From NCBI GenBank assembly GCA_002189035.1, contig NEEC01000136.1, positions 1-64,000 on the forward strand: 64,000 bases of DNA, in the 5' to 3' direction. This document shows positions 36,647 to 49,604 of this stretch, piece after piece. The position numbers were made by a program, and so were the translations under genes. The notes under the pieces are model-generated. The model was not told where the DNA came from and did no database searches. It saw nothing but the letters and a program-made list of their open reading frames with translations. The DNA comes from Utricularia gibba. Taxonomy: Eukaryota > Streptophyta > Magnoliopsida > Lamiales > Lentibulariaceae. The stretch's first letter is position 1, and each line of letters begins with the position of its first letter.

Positions 36647-36941
36647 CTGGCTCCTGAGCCCAATCGGGTCCTACTCGATGAAAATCGTGATGCATTTGCT
36701 TTTGTTAGGATCATGAGAACCCCAATGGTTTTTCCACACTCTACTTTATATTGAGAAGGCGCTCTCGATTGGGCCAGAGGTCGGTCGGGCTCACGCCCAT
36801 AGTCAGTTGTAGCCCGGAAAATAAGTGATGCATTTATCAACGTTGGGTTTTCGGCGGCTGCCTAAATGGTTTTTCAAGAACAGCTTGCCGTTTTAAGGCG
36901 GGTGGTGTCGTTGGCAGCTTTGTAAGGGCCCAAGGTTTGGT
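36647..36941 (+). repeat. C monomer in direct tandem after the hybrid
   Basis: This C copy (295 bp) has GCATTTGCTTTTGTTAGG and directly follows another C-ended monomer, so two C-type ends stand side by side. It has small gaps near 36711, 36730 and 36768. It still opens with CTGGCTCC, unlike the other C copies of block 4. Confidence 0.82.
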
Positions 36942-39900
36942 CTGGCTCCTGAGCCCAATCGGGTCCTACTCGATGAAAATCGTGATGCATTTAATGAAGT
37001 TAGGATGTCATGAGCGCCCCAAATGGTTTTCTCAACAACCTGATTTATATTTGACGAGGTGCTCTAGGCTGGCACTAGTATCGAGCAAATGGTCGAGTCG
37101 CGCTCTGGCCCATAGTCATTGTAGCCCGGCCAAAAAAGTGATGCATTTATTAACGTTGGGTTTTCGGCGGCTGCCTACATGCTTTTTCAAGGAAAAGTTG
37201 TCGTTTTTTGGCGGGTGCTGTTGTTGGGAACTTCGTCCGGACCCAAGGTTCGGTCTGACTTCACAGCACAATAAGGTCCCATTCGACGAAAATCGTGATA
37301 CCTTTATTGAAGTTAGGATCTCGTGACCACCCCAAATGCTTTTTTCAACAGCATGCTATACACTGAGAGGGCGCTTTTGTGGGTCACCGAGATCGGGCCG
37401 GAATTCGGGTCGAGCTCGGGCCCAAAGTCAGCTGTAGCCCGACAAAAGAAGTGATGCATTTATTAACGTTGGGTTGTCGGCGGCTGCCCACATGGTTTTT
37501 CAAGCAACAGCTTGCCGTTTTAAGGCGGGTGCTGTCGTTGGCAGCTTTGTAAGGGCCCAAGGTTCGGTCAGGCTCCTGAGCCAATCGGGTCCTACTCGAT
37601 GAAAATCGTGATGCATTTGCTTTTGTTAGGATGTCATGAGAACCCCAATGGGTTTTCTCCACACTCTACTTTATATTTGAGAAGGCGCTCTCGGGGGGTT
37701 TTGGGATTGGGCCTGAGGTCGGGTCGGGCTCACGCCCATAGTCAGTTGTAGCCCGGAAAATAAGTGATGCATTTATCAACGTTGGGTTTTCGGCGGCTGC
37801 CTAAATGGTTTTTCAAGCAACAGCTTGCCGTTTTAAGGCGGGTGCTGTCGTTGGCAGCTTTGTAAGGGCCCAAGGTTTGGTCTGGCTCCTGAGCCCAATC
37901 GGGTCCTACTCGATGAAAATCGTGATGCATTTAATGAGTTAGGATGTCATGAGCGCCCCAAATGGTTTTCTCAACAACCTGATTTATATTTGACGAGGTG
38001 CTCTAGGCTGGCACTAGTATCGAGCAAATGGTCGAGTCGCGCTCTGGCCCATAGTCATTTGTAGCCCGGCCAAAAAAGTGATGCATTTATTAACGTTGGG
38101 TTTTCGGCGGCTGCCTACATGCTTTTTCAAGGAAAAGTTGTCGTTTTTTGGCGGGTGCTGTTGTTGGGAACTTCGTCCGGACCCAAGGTTCGGTCTGACT
38201 TCACAGCACAATAAGGTCCCATTCGACGAAAATCGTGATACCTTTATTGAAGTTAGGATCTCATGACCACCCCAAATGCTTTTTTCAACAGCATGCTTTA
38301 ACTTGAGAAGGCGCTTTTGTGGGTCACCAGATCGGGCCGGAATTCGGGTCGGGCTTGGGACAAAGTCAGCTGTAGCCCGTCAAAAGAAGTGATGCATTTA
38401 TTAACGTTGGGTTGTCGGCGGCTGCCCACATGGTTTTTCAAGCAACAGCTTGCCGTTTTAAGGCGGGTGCTGTCGTTGGCAGCTTTGTAAGGCCCAAGGT
38501 TCGGTCAGGCTCCTGAGCCCAATCGGGTCCTACTCGATGAAAATCGTGATGCATTTGCTTTGTTAGGATGTCATGAGAACCCCAATGGGTTTTCTCCACA
38601 CTCTACTTTATATTTGAGAAGGCGCTCTCGGGGTTTTGGGATTGGGCCAGAGGTCGGGTCGGGCTCACGCCCATAGTCAGTTGTAGCCCGGAAAATAAGT
38701 GATGCATTTATCAACGTTGGGTTTTCGGCGGCTGCCTAAATGGTTTTTCAAGCAACAGCTTGCCGTTTTAAGGCGGGTGCTGTCGTTGGCAGCTTTGTAA
38801 GGGCCCAAGGTTTGGTCTGGCTCCTGAGCCCAATCGGGTCCTACTCGATGAAAATCGTGATGCATTTAATGAAGTTAGGATGTCATGAGCGCCCCAAATG
38901 GTTTTCTCAACAACCTGATTTATATTTGACGAGGTGCTCTAGGCTGGCACTAGTATCGAGCAAATGGTCGAGTCGCGCTCTGGCCCATAGTCATTTGTAG
39001 CCCGGCCAAAAAAGTGATGCATTTATTAACGTTGGGTTTTCGGCGGCTGCCTACATGCTTTTTCAAGGAAAAGTTGTCGTTTTTTGGCGGGTGCTGTTGT
39101 TGGGAACTTCGTCCGGACCCAAGGTTCGGTCTGACTTCACAGCACAATAAGGTCCCATTCGACGAAAATCGTGATACCTTTATTGAAGTTAGGATCTCAT
39201 GACCACCCAAATGCTTTTTCAACAGCATGCTTTAAACTTGAGAAGGCGCTTTTGTGGGTCACCCAGATCGGGCCGGAATTCGGGTCGGCTCTGGGGACAA
39301 AGTCAGCTGTAGCCGTCAAAAGAAGTGATGCATTTATTAACGTTGGGTTGTCGGCGGCTGCCCACATGGTTTTTCAAGCAACAGCTTGCCGTTTTAAGGC
39401 GGGTGCTGTCGTTGGCAGCTTTGTAAGGGCCCAAGGTTCGGTCAGGCTCCTGAGCCAATCGGGTCCTACTCGATGAAAATCGTGATGCATTTGCTTTTGT
39501 TAGGATGTCATGAGACCCCAATGGGTTTTCTCCACACTCTACTTTATATTTGAGAAGGCGCTCTCGGGGGTTTTGGATTGGGCCAGAGGTCGGGTCGGGC
39601 TCACGCCCATAGTCAGTTGTAGCCCGGAAAATAAGTGATGCATTTATCAACGTTGGGTTTTCGGCGGCTGCCTAAATGGTTTTTCAAGCAACAGCTTGCC
39701 GTTTTAAGGCGGGTGCTGTCGTTGGCAGCTTTGTAAGGGCCCAAGGTTTGGTCTGGCTCCTGAGCCCAATCGGGTCCTACTCGATGAAAATCGTGATGCA
39801 TTTAATGAAGTTAGGATGTCATGAGCGCCCCAAATGGTTTTCTCAACAACCTGATTTATATTTGACGAGGTGCTCTAGGCTGGCACTAGTATCGAGCAAA

Positions 39901-40377
39901 TGGTCGAGTCGCGCTCTGGCCCATAGTCATTTGTAGCCCGGCCAAAAAAGTGATGCATTTATTAACGTTGGGTTTTCGGCGGCTGCCTACATGCTTTTTC
40001 AAGGAAAAGTTGTCGTTTTTTGGCGGGTGCTGTTGTTGGGAACTTCGTCCGGACCCAAGGTTCGGTCTGACTTCACAGCACAATAAGGTCCCATTCGACG
40101 AAAATCGTGATACCTTTATTGAAGTTAGGATCTCATGACCACCCCAAATGCTTTTTTCAACAGCATGCTATACACTGAGAAGGCGCTTTTGTGGGTCACC
40201 GAGATCGGGCCGGAATTCGGGTCGGCTCGGGCCCAAAGTCAGCTGTAGCCCGACAAAAGAAGTGATGCATTTATTAACGTTGGGTTGTCGGCGCTGCCCA
40301 CATGGTTTTTCAAGCAACAGCTTGCCGTTTTAAGGCGGGTGCTGTCGTTGGCAGCTTTGTAAGGCCCAAGGTTCGGT

Positions 40378-40867
40378 CAGGCTCCTGAGCCCAATCGGGT
40401 CCTACTCGATGAAAATCGTGATGCATTTGCTTTTGTTAGGATGTCATGAGAACCCCAATGGGTTTTCTCAACACTCTACTTTATATTTGAGAAGGCGCTC
40501 TCGGGCCTCGGGTCGGGCTTTAGTCAGTGTAGCCCGGAAAATAAGTGATGCATTTATCAACGTTGGGTTTTCGGCGGCTGCCGTTTTTCAAGCAACATTA
40601 AGGCGGGTGCTGTCGTTGGCCCCAATGAGCCCAATCGGGTCCTACTCGATGAAAATCGTGATGCATAGGATGTCATGAGAACCCAATGGGTTGAGAAGGC
40701 GCTCTCGATTGTCGGGCTCATGCCCATAGTCAGTTGTACCGGAAAATAAGTGATGCATTTATCAACGTTGGGTTTTCGGCGGCTGCCTAAATGGTTTTTC
40801 AAGCAACAGCTTGCCGTTTTAAGGCGGGTGCTGTCGTTGGCAGCTTTGTAAGGGCCCAAGGTTTGGT
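40378..40867. repeat. Two shortened C monomers in tandem
   Basis: The first C (40378 to about 40620) is normal through CGCTCTCGGG and then loses scattered pieces, ending abruptly at GTCGTTGGC. The second (about 40621-40867) starts at CCCAATGAGCCC, lacks GCTTTTGTT and the CACTCTACTTTATATT segment, and ends normally. Together they span 490 bp, short of two full C monomers. This is the only disturbed trimer of the block. Confidence 0.75.
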
Positions 40868-43800
40868 CTGGCTCCTGAGCCCAATCGGGTCCTACTCGAT
40901 GAAAATCGTGATGCATTTAATGAGTTAGGATGTCATGCGCCCAAATGGTTTTCTCAACAACCTGATTTATATTTGACGAGGTGCTCTAGGCTGGCACTAG
41001 TATCGAGCAAATGGTCGAGTCGCGCTCTGGCCCATAGTCATTTGTAGCCCGGCCAAAAAAGTGATGCATTTATTAACGTTGGGTTTTCGGCGGCTGCCTA
41101 CATGCTTTTTCAAGGAAAAGTTGTCGTTTTTTGGCGGGTGCTGTTGTTGGGAACTTCGTCCGGACCCAAGGTTCGGTCTGACTTCACAGCACAATAAGGT
41201 CCCATTCGACGAAAATCGTGATACCTTTATTGAAGTTAGGATCTCATGACCACCCAAATGCTTTTTTCAACAGCATGCTATACACTGAGAAGGCGCTTTT
41301 GTGGGTCACCGAGATCGGGCCGGAATTCGGGTCGAGCTCGGGCCCAAAGTCAGCTGTAGCCCGACAAAAGAAGTGATGCATTTATTAACGTTGGGTTGCG
41401 GCGGCTGCCCACATGGTTTTTCAAGCAACAGCTTGCCGTTTTAAGGCGGGTGCTGTCGTTGGCAGCTTTGTAAGGCCCAAGGTTCGGTCAGGCTCCTGAG
41501 CCTAATCGGGTCCTACTCGATGAAAATCGTGATGCATTTGCTTTTGTTAGGATGTCATGAGAACCCCAATGGGTTTTCTCCACACTCTACTTTATATTTG
41601 AGAAGGCGCTCTCGGGGGGTTTGGGATTGGGCCTGAGGTCGGGTCGGGCTCACGCCCATAGTCAGTTGTAGCCCGGAAAATAAGTGATGCATTTATCAAC
41701 GTTGGGTTTTCGCGGCTGCCTAAATGGTTTTTCAAGCAACAGCTTGCCGTTTTAAGGCGGGTGCTGTCGTTGGCAGCTTTGTAAGGGCCCAAGGTTTGGT
41801 CTGGCTCCTGAGCCCAATCGGGTCCTACTCGATGAAAATCGTGATGCATTTAATGATGTTAGGATGTCATGAGCGCCCCAAATGGTTTTCTCAACAACCT
41901 GATTTATATTTGACGAGGTGCTCTAGGCTGGCACTAGTATCGAGCAAATGGTCGAGTCGCGCTCTGGCCCATAGTCATTTGTAGCCCGGCCAAAAAAGTG
42001 ATGCATTTATTAACGTTGGGTTTTCGGCGGCTGCCTACATGCTTTTTCAAGGAAAAGTTGTCGTTTTTTGGCGGGTGCTGTTGTTGGGAACTTCGTCCGG
42101 ACCCAAGGTTCGGTCTGACTTCACAGCACAATAAGGTCCCATTCGACGAAAATCGTGATACCTTTATTGAAGTTAGGATCTCATGACCACCCCAAATGCT
42201 TTTTTCAACAGCATGCTTTAAACTTGAGAAGGCGCTTTTGTGGGTCACCCAGATCGGGCCGGAATTCGGGTCGGGCTCGGGGACAAAGTCAGCTGTAGCC
42301 CGTCAAAAGAAGTGATGCATTTATTAACGTTGGGTTGTCGGCGGCTGCCCACATGGTTTTTCAAGCAACAGCTTGCCGTTTTAAGGCGGGTGCTGTCGTT
42401 GGCAGCTTTGTAAGGGCCCAAGGTTCGGTCAGGCTCCTGAGCCTAATCGGGTCCTACTCGATGAAAATCGTGATGCATTTGCTTTTGTTAGGATGTCATG
42501 AGAACCCCAATGGGTTTTCTCCACACTCTACTTTATATTTGAGAAGGCGCTCTCGGGGGTTTGGGATTGGGCCAGAGGTCGGGTCGGGCTCACGCCCATA
42601 GTCAGTTGTAGCCCGGAAAATAAGTGATGCATTTATCAACGTTGGGTTTTCGGCGGCTGCCTAAATGGTTTTTCAAGCAACAGCTTGCCGTTTTAAGGCG
42701 GGTGCTGTCGTTGGCAGCTTTGTAAGGGCCCAAGGTTTGGTCTGGCTCCTGAGCCCAATCGGGTCCTACTCGATGAAAATCGTGATGCATTTAATGAAGT
42801 TAGGATGTCATGAGCGCCCCAAATGGTTTTCTCAACAACCTGATTTATATTTGACGAGGTGCTCTAGGCTGGCACTAGTATCGAGCAAATGGTCGAGTCG
42901 CGCTCTGGCCCATAGTCATTTGTAGCCCGGCCAAAAAAGTGATGCATTTATTAACGTTGGGTTTTCGGCGGCTGCCTACATGCTTTTTCAAGGAAAAGTT
43001 GTCGTTTTTTGGCGGGGCTGTTGTTGGGAACTTCGTCCGGACCCAAGGTTCGTCTGACTTCACAGCACAATAAGGTCCCATTCGACGAAAATCGTGATAC
43101 CTTTATTGAAGTTAGGATCTCATGACCACCCCAAATGCTTTTTTCAACAGCATGCTATACACTTGAGAAGGCGCTTTTGTGGGTCACCGAGATCGGGCCG
43201 GAATTCGGGTCGGGCTCTGGGGACAAAGTCAGCTGTAGCCCGTCAAAAGAAGTGATGCATTTATTAACGTTGGGTTGTCGGCGCTGCCCACATGGTTTTT
43301 CAAGCAACAGCTTGCCGTTTTAAGGCGGGTGCTGTCGTTGGGCTTTGTAAGGCCCAAGGTTCGGTCAGGCTCCTGAGCCCAATCGGGTCCTACTCGATGA
43401 AAATCGTGATGCATTTGCTTTTGTTAGGATGTCATGAGAACCCCAATGGGTTTTCTCCACACTCTACTTTATATTTGAGAAGGCGCTCTCGGGGGGTTGG
43501 GATTGGGCCAGAGGTCGGGTCGGGCTCATGCCCATAGTCAGTTGTAGCCCGGAAAATAAGTGATGCATTTATCAACGTTGGGTTTTCGGCGGCTGCCTAA
43601 ATGGTTTTTCAAGCAACAGCTTGCCGTTTTAAGGCGGGTGCTGTCGTTGGCAGCTTTGTAAGGGCCCAAGGTTTGGTCTGGCTCCTGAGCCCAATCGGGT
43701 CCTACTCGATGAAAATCGTGATGCATTTAATGAAGTTAGGATGTCATGAGCGCCCCAAATGGTTTTCTCAACAACCTGATTTATATTTGACGAGGTGCTC

Positions 43801-43991
43801 TAGGCTGGCACTAGTATCGAGCAAATGGTCGAGTCGCGCTCTGGCCCATAGTCATTTGTAGCCCGGCCAAAAAAGTGATGCATTTATTAACGTTGGGTTT
43901 TCGGCGGCTGCCTACATGCTTTTTCAAGGAAAAGTTGTCGTTTTTTGGCGGGTGCTGTTGTTGGGAACTTCGTCCGGACCCAAGGTTCGGT

Positions 43992-44930
43992 CTGACTTCA
44001 CAGCACAATAAGGTCCCATTCGACGAAAATCGTGATACCTTTATTGAAGTTAGGATCTCATGACCACCCCAAATGCTTTTTTCAACAGCATGCTATACAC
44101 TTGAGAGGCGCTTTTGTGGGTCACCGAGATCGGGCCGGAATTCGGGTCGAGCTCGGGCCCAAAGTCAGCTGTAGCCCGACAAAAGAAGTGATGCATTTAT
44201 TAACGTTGGGTTGTCGGCGGCTGCCCACATGGTTTTTCAAGCAACAGCTTGCCGTTTTAAGGCGGGTGCTGTCGTTGGCAGCTTTGTAAGGGCCCAAGGT
44301 TCGGTCAGGCTCCTGAGCCAATCGGGTCCTACTCGATGAAAATCGTGATGCATTTGCTTTTGTTAGGATGTCATGAGAACCCCAATGGGTTTTCTCCACA
44401 CTCTACTTTATATTTGAGAAGGCGCTCTCGGGGGGTTTTGGGATTGGGCCAGGTCGGGTCGGGCTCACGCCCATAGTCAGTTGTAGCCCGGAAAATAAGT
44501 GATGCATTTATCAACGTTGGGTTTTCGGCGGCTGCCTAAATGGTTTTTCAAGCAACAGCTTGCCGTTTTAAGGCGGGTGCTGTCGTTGGCAGCTTTGTAA
44601 GGGCCCAAGGTTTGGTCTGGCTCCTGAGCCCAATCGGGTCCTACTCGATGAAAATCGTGATGCATTTAATGAAGTTAGGATGTCATGAGCGCCCCAAATG
44701 GTTTTCTCAACAACCTGATTTATATTTGACGAGGTGCTCTAGGCTGGCACTAGTATCGAGCAAATGGTCGAGTCGCGCTCTGGCCCATAGTCATTTGTAG
44801 CCCGGCCAAAAAAGTGATGCATTTATTAACGTTGGGTTTTCGGCGGCTGCCTACATGCTTTTTCAAGGAAAAGTTGTCGTTTTTTGGCGGGTGCTGTTGT
44901 TGGGAACTTCGTCCGGACCCAAGGTTCGGT
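43992..44930. repeat. Reference trimer of block 4
   Basis: A spans 43992-44305 (314 bp), C 44306-44616 (311) and B 44617-44930 (314). The A carries the SacI variant GGTCGAGCTCGGG, and C opens with CAGGCTCCTGAGCC. It is a near full-length copy with only single-base gaps. Confidence 0.9.
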
Positions 44931-47900
44931 CTGACTTCACAGCACAATAAGGTCCCATTCGACGAAAATCGTGATACCTTTATTGAAGTTAGGATCTCAT
45001 GACCACCCCAAATGCTTTTTTCAACAGCATGCTTTAAACTTGAGAAGGCGCTTTTGTGGGTCACCGAGATCGGGCCGGAATTCGGGTCGGGCGGGGACAA
45101 AGTCAGCTGTAGCCCGACAAAAGAAGTGATGCATTTATTAACGTTGGGTTGTCGGCGGCTGCCCACATGGTTTTTCAAGCAACAGCTTGCCGTTTTAAGG
45201 CGGGTGCTGTCGTTGGCAGCTTTGTAACCCAAGGTTCGGTCAGGCTCCTGAGCCCAATCGGGTCCTACTCAAATCGTGATGCATTTGCTTTTGTTAGGAT
45301 GTCATGAGAACCCCAATGGGTTTTCTCCACACTCTACTTTATTTGAGAAGGCGCTCTCGGGGTTTGGGATTGGGCCAGAGGTCGGGTCGGGCTCATGCCC
45401 ATAGTCAGTTGTAGCCCGGAAAATAAGTGATGCATTTATCAACGTTGGGTTTTCGGCGGCTGCCTAAATGGTTTTTCAAGCAACAGCTTGCCGTTTTAAG
45501 GCGGGTGCTGTCGTTGGCAGCTTTGTAAGGGCCCAAGTTTGGTCTGGCTCCTGAGCCCAATCGGGTCCTACTCGATGAAAATCGTGATGCATTTAATGAA
45601 GTTAGGATGTCATGAGCGCCCCAAATGGTTTTCTCAACAACCTGATTTATATTTGACGAGGTGCTCTAGGCTGGCACTAGTATCGAGCAAATGGTCGAGT
45701 CGCGCTCTGGCCCATAGTCATTGTAGCCCGGCCAAAAAAGTGATGCATTTATTAACGTTGGGTTTTCGGCGGCTGCCTACATGCTTTTTCAAGGAAAAGT
45801 TGTCGTTTTTTGGCGGGTGCTGTTGTTGGGAACTTCGTCCGGACCCAAGGTTCGGTCTGACTTCACAGCACAATAAGGTCCCATTCGACGAAAATCGTGA
45901 TACCTTTATTGAAGTTAGGATCTCATGACCACCCCAAATGCTTTTTTCAACAGCATGCTTTAAACTTGAGAAGGCGCTTTTGTGGGTCACCCAGATCGGG
46001 CCGGAATTCGGGTCGGGCTTGGGGACAAAGTCAGCTGTAGCCCGTCAAAAGAAGTGATGCATTTATTAACGTTGGGTTGTCGGCGGCTGCCCACATGGTT
46101 TTTCAAGCAACAGCTTGCCGTTTTAAGGCGGGTGCTGTCGTTGGCAGCTTTGTAAGGGCCCAAGGTTCGGTCAGGCTCCTGAGCCCAATCGGTCCTACTC
46201 GATGAAAATCGTGATGCATTTGCTTTTGTTAGGATGTCATGAGAACCCCAATGGGTTTTCTCCACACTCTACTTTATATTTGAGAAGGCGCTCTCGGGGG
46301 TTGGGATTGGGCCAGAGGTCGGGTCGGGCTCATGCCCATAGTCAGTTGTAGCCCGGAAAATAAGTGATGCATTTATCAACGTTGGGTTTTCGGCGGCTGC
46401 CTAAATGGTTTTTCAAGCAACAGCTTGCCGTTTTAAGGCGGGTGCTGTCGTTGGCAGCTTTGTAAGGGCCCAAGGTTTGGTCTGGCTCCTGAGCCCAATC
46501 GGGTCCTACTCGATGAAAATCGTGATGCATTTAATGAGTTAGGATGTCATGAGCGCCCCAAATGGTTTTCTCAACAACCTGATTTATATTTGACGAGGTG
46601 CTCTAGGCTGGCACTAGTATCGAGCAAATGGTCGAGTCGCGCTCTGGCCCATAGTCATTTGTAGCCCGGCCAAAAAAGTGATGCATTTATTAACGTTGGG
46701 TTTTCGGCGGCTGCCTACATGCTTTTTCAAGGAAAAGTTGTCGTTTTTTGGCGGGTGCTGTTGTTGGGAACTTCGTCCGGACCCAAGGTTCGGTCTGACT
46801 TCACAGCACAATAAGGTCCCATTCGACGAAAATCGTGATACCTTTATTGAAGTTAGGATCTCATGACCACCCCAAATGCTTTTTTCAACAGCATGCTATA
46901 CACTTGAAGGGCGCTTTTGTGGGTCACCGAGATCGGGCCGGAATTCGGGTCGAGCTCGGGCCCAAAGTCAGCTGTAGCCCGTCAAAAGAAGTGATGCATT
47001 TATTAACGTTGGGTTGTCGGCGGCTGCCCACATGGTTTTTCAAGCAACAGCTTGCCGTTTTAAGGCGGGTGCTGTCGTTGGCAGCTTTGTAAGGGCCCAA
47101 GGTTCGGTCAGGCTCCTGAGCCAATCGGGTCCTACTCGATGAAAATCGTGATGCATTTGCTTTTGTTAGGATGTCATGAGAACCCCAATGGGTTTTCTCC
47201 ACACTCTACTTTATATTTGAGAAGGCGCTCTCGGGGGTTTTGGATTGGGCCTCGGGTCGGGCTCACGCCCATAGTCAGTTGTAGCCCGGAAAATAAGTGA
47301 TGCATTTATCAACGTTGGGTTTTCGGCGGCTGCCTAAATGGTTTTTCAAGCAACAGCTTGCCGTTTTAAGGCGGGTGCTGTCGTTGGCAGCTTTGTAAGG
47401 GCCCAAGGTTTGGTCTGGCTCCTGAGCCCAATCGGGTCCTACTCGATGAAAATCGTGATGCATTTAATGAAGTTAGGATGTCATGAGCGCCCCAAATGGT
47501 TTTCTCAACAACCTGATTTATATTTGACGAGGTGCTCTAGGCTGGCACTAGTATCGAGCAAATGGTCGAGTCGCGCTCTGGCCCATAGTCATTTGTAGCC
47601 CGGCCAAAAAAGTGATGCATTTATTAACGTTGGGTTTTCGGCGGCTGCCTACATGCTTTTTCAAGGAAAAGTTGTCGTTTTTTGGCGGGTGCTGTTGTTG
47701 GGAACTTCGTCCGGACCCAAGGTTCGGTCTGACTTCACAGCACAATAAGGTCCCATTCGACGAAAATCGTGATACCTTTATTGAAGTTAGGATCTCATGA
47801 CCACCCCAAATGCTTTTTTCAACAGCATGCTTTAAACTTGAGAAGGCGCTTTTGTGGGTCACCGAGATCGGGCCGGAATTCGGGTCGGGCTGGGACAAAG

Positions 47901-49291
47901 TCAGCTGTAGCCCGTCAAAAGAAGTGATGCATTTATTAACGTTGGGTTGTCGGCGGCTGCCCACATGGTTTTTCAAGCAACAGCTTGCCGTTTTAAGGCG
48001 GGTGCTGTCGTGGCAGCTTTGTAAGGCCCAAGGTTCGGTCAGGCTCCTGAGCCAATCGGGTCCTACTCGATGAAAATCGTGATGCATTTGCTTTTGTTAG
48101 GATGTCATGAGAACCCCAATGGGTTTTCTCCACACTCTACTTTATATTTGAGAAGGCGCTCTCGGGGGGTTTTTGGATTGGGCCAGAGGTCGGGTCGGGC
48201 TCACGCCCATAGTCAGTTGTAGCCCGGAAAATAAGTGATGCATTTATCAACGTTGGGTTTCGGCGGCTGCCTAAATGGTTTTTCAAGCAACAGCTTGCCG
48301 TTTTAAGGCGGGTGCTGTCGTTGGCAGCTTTGTAAGGGCCCAAGGTTTGGTCTGGCTCCTGAGCCCAATCGGGTCCTACTCGATGAAAATCGTGATGCAT
48401 TTAATGAAGTTAGGATGTCATGAGCGCCCCAAATGGTTTTCTCAACAACCTGATTTATATTTGACGAGGTGCTCTAGGCTGGCACTAGTATCGAGCAAAT
48501 GGTCGAGTCGCGCTCTGGCCCATAGTCATTTGTAGCCCGGCCAAAAAAGTGATGCATTTATTAACGTTGGGTTTTCGGCGGCTGCCTACATGCTTTTTCA
48601 AGGAAAAGTTGTCGTTTTTTGGCGGGTGCTGTTGTTGGGAACTTCGTCCGGACCCAAGGTTCGGTCTGACTTCACAGCACAATAAGGTCCCATTCGACGA
48701 AAATCGTGATACCTTTATTGAAGTTAGGATCTCATGACCACCCCAAATGCTTTTTTCAACAGCATGCTATACACTTGAGAAGGCGCTTTTGTGGGTCACC
48801 GAGATCGGGCCGGAATTCGGGTCGAGCTCTGGCCCAAAGTCAGCTGTAGCCCGACAAAGAAGTGATGCATTTATTAACGTTGGTTGTCGGCGGCTGCCCA
48901 CATGGTTTTTCAAGCAACAGCTTGCCGTTTTAAGGCGGGTGCTGTCGTTGGCAGCTTTGTAAGGGCCCAAGGTTTGGTCTGGCTCCTGAGCCCAATCGGG
49001 TCCTACTCGATGAAAATCGTGATGCATTTAATGAAGTTAGGATGTCATGAGCGCCCCAAATGGTTTTCTCAACAACCTGATTTTTATTCGACGAGGTGCT
49101 TTAAGCTGGCTCTAGTATCGAGCAAATGGTCGAGTCGCGCTCTGGCCCACAGTCATTTTGGCCCGGCCAAAAAAGTGATGCATTTATTAACGTTGGGTTT
49201 TCGGCGGCTGCCTACATGCTTTTTCAAGGAAAAGTTGTCGTTTTTTGGCGGGTGCTGTTGTTGGGAACTTCGTCCGGACCCAAGGTTCGGT

Positions 49292-49604
49292 CTGACTTCA
49301 CAGCACAATAAGGTCCCATTCGACGAAAATCGTGATACCTTTATTGAAGTTAGGATCTCATGACCACCCCAAATGCTTTTTTCAATAGCATGCTATACAC
49401 TTGAGAAAGCGCTTTTCTGGGTCACCGAGATCGGGCCAGAGGTCGGGTCGGGCTCTTGCCCATAGTCAGTTGTAGCCCGGAAAATAAGTCATGCATTTAT
49501 CAATGTTGGGTTTCCGGCGGCTGCCTAAATGGTTTTTCAAGCAATAGCTTGCCGTTCTAAGCGGGTGCTGTCGTTGGCAGCTTTGTAAGGGCCCAAGGTT
49601 TGGT
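49292..49604 (+). repeat. Hybrid A/C monomer with extra substitutions
   Basis: It starts as A (CTGACTTCACAGCACAATAA and TTCAATAGCATGCTATACAC) and stays A through CACCGAGATCGGGCC near 49438. It then reads as C: AGAGGTCGGGTCGGGCTC, GTCAGTTGTAGCCCGG, AATAAGTCATGC and TTTATCAATG. Full monomer length (313 bp) is kept. It also has single-base substitutions not seen elsewhere: CAATAGC for CAACAGC (twice), GAGAAAGCGC, TTTTCTGGG, CAATGTTGG, TTTCCGG and GTTCTAAG. It is the copy most diverged by substitution in the window and looks older. Confidence 0.85.

Larger units (their letters stand above)
36340..48665. repeat. Block 4: trimer higher-order repeat A-C-B, about 937 bp
   Basis: After the hybrid monomer, a second C (36647-36941) and a B (36942-37254), twelve trimers start at A positions 37255, 38195, 39131, 40067, 41178, 42115, 43054, 43992, 44931, 45857, 46795 and 47729; the next A is 48666. 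Spacings are 926-940 except the copy at 40067 (1111), which carries an extra damaged C. From 37569 on, C opens with CAGGCTCC instead of CTGGCTCC, a variant I see only in this block, and C reads AATAAGTGATGC with TTTGTAAGGGCC. The copies are homogeneous, which points to amplification as a trimer. Confidence 0.93.
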
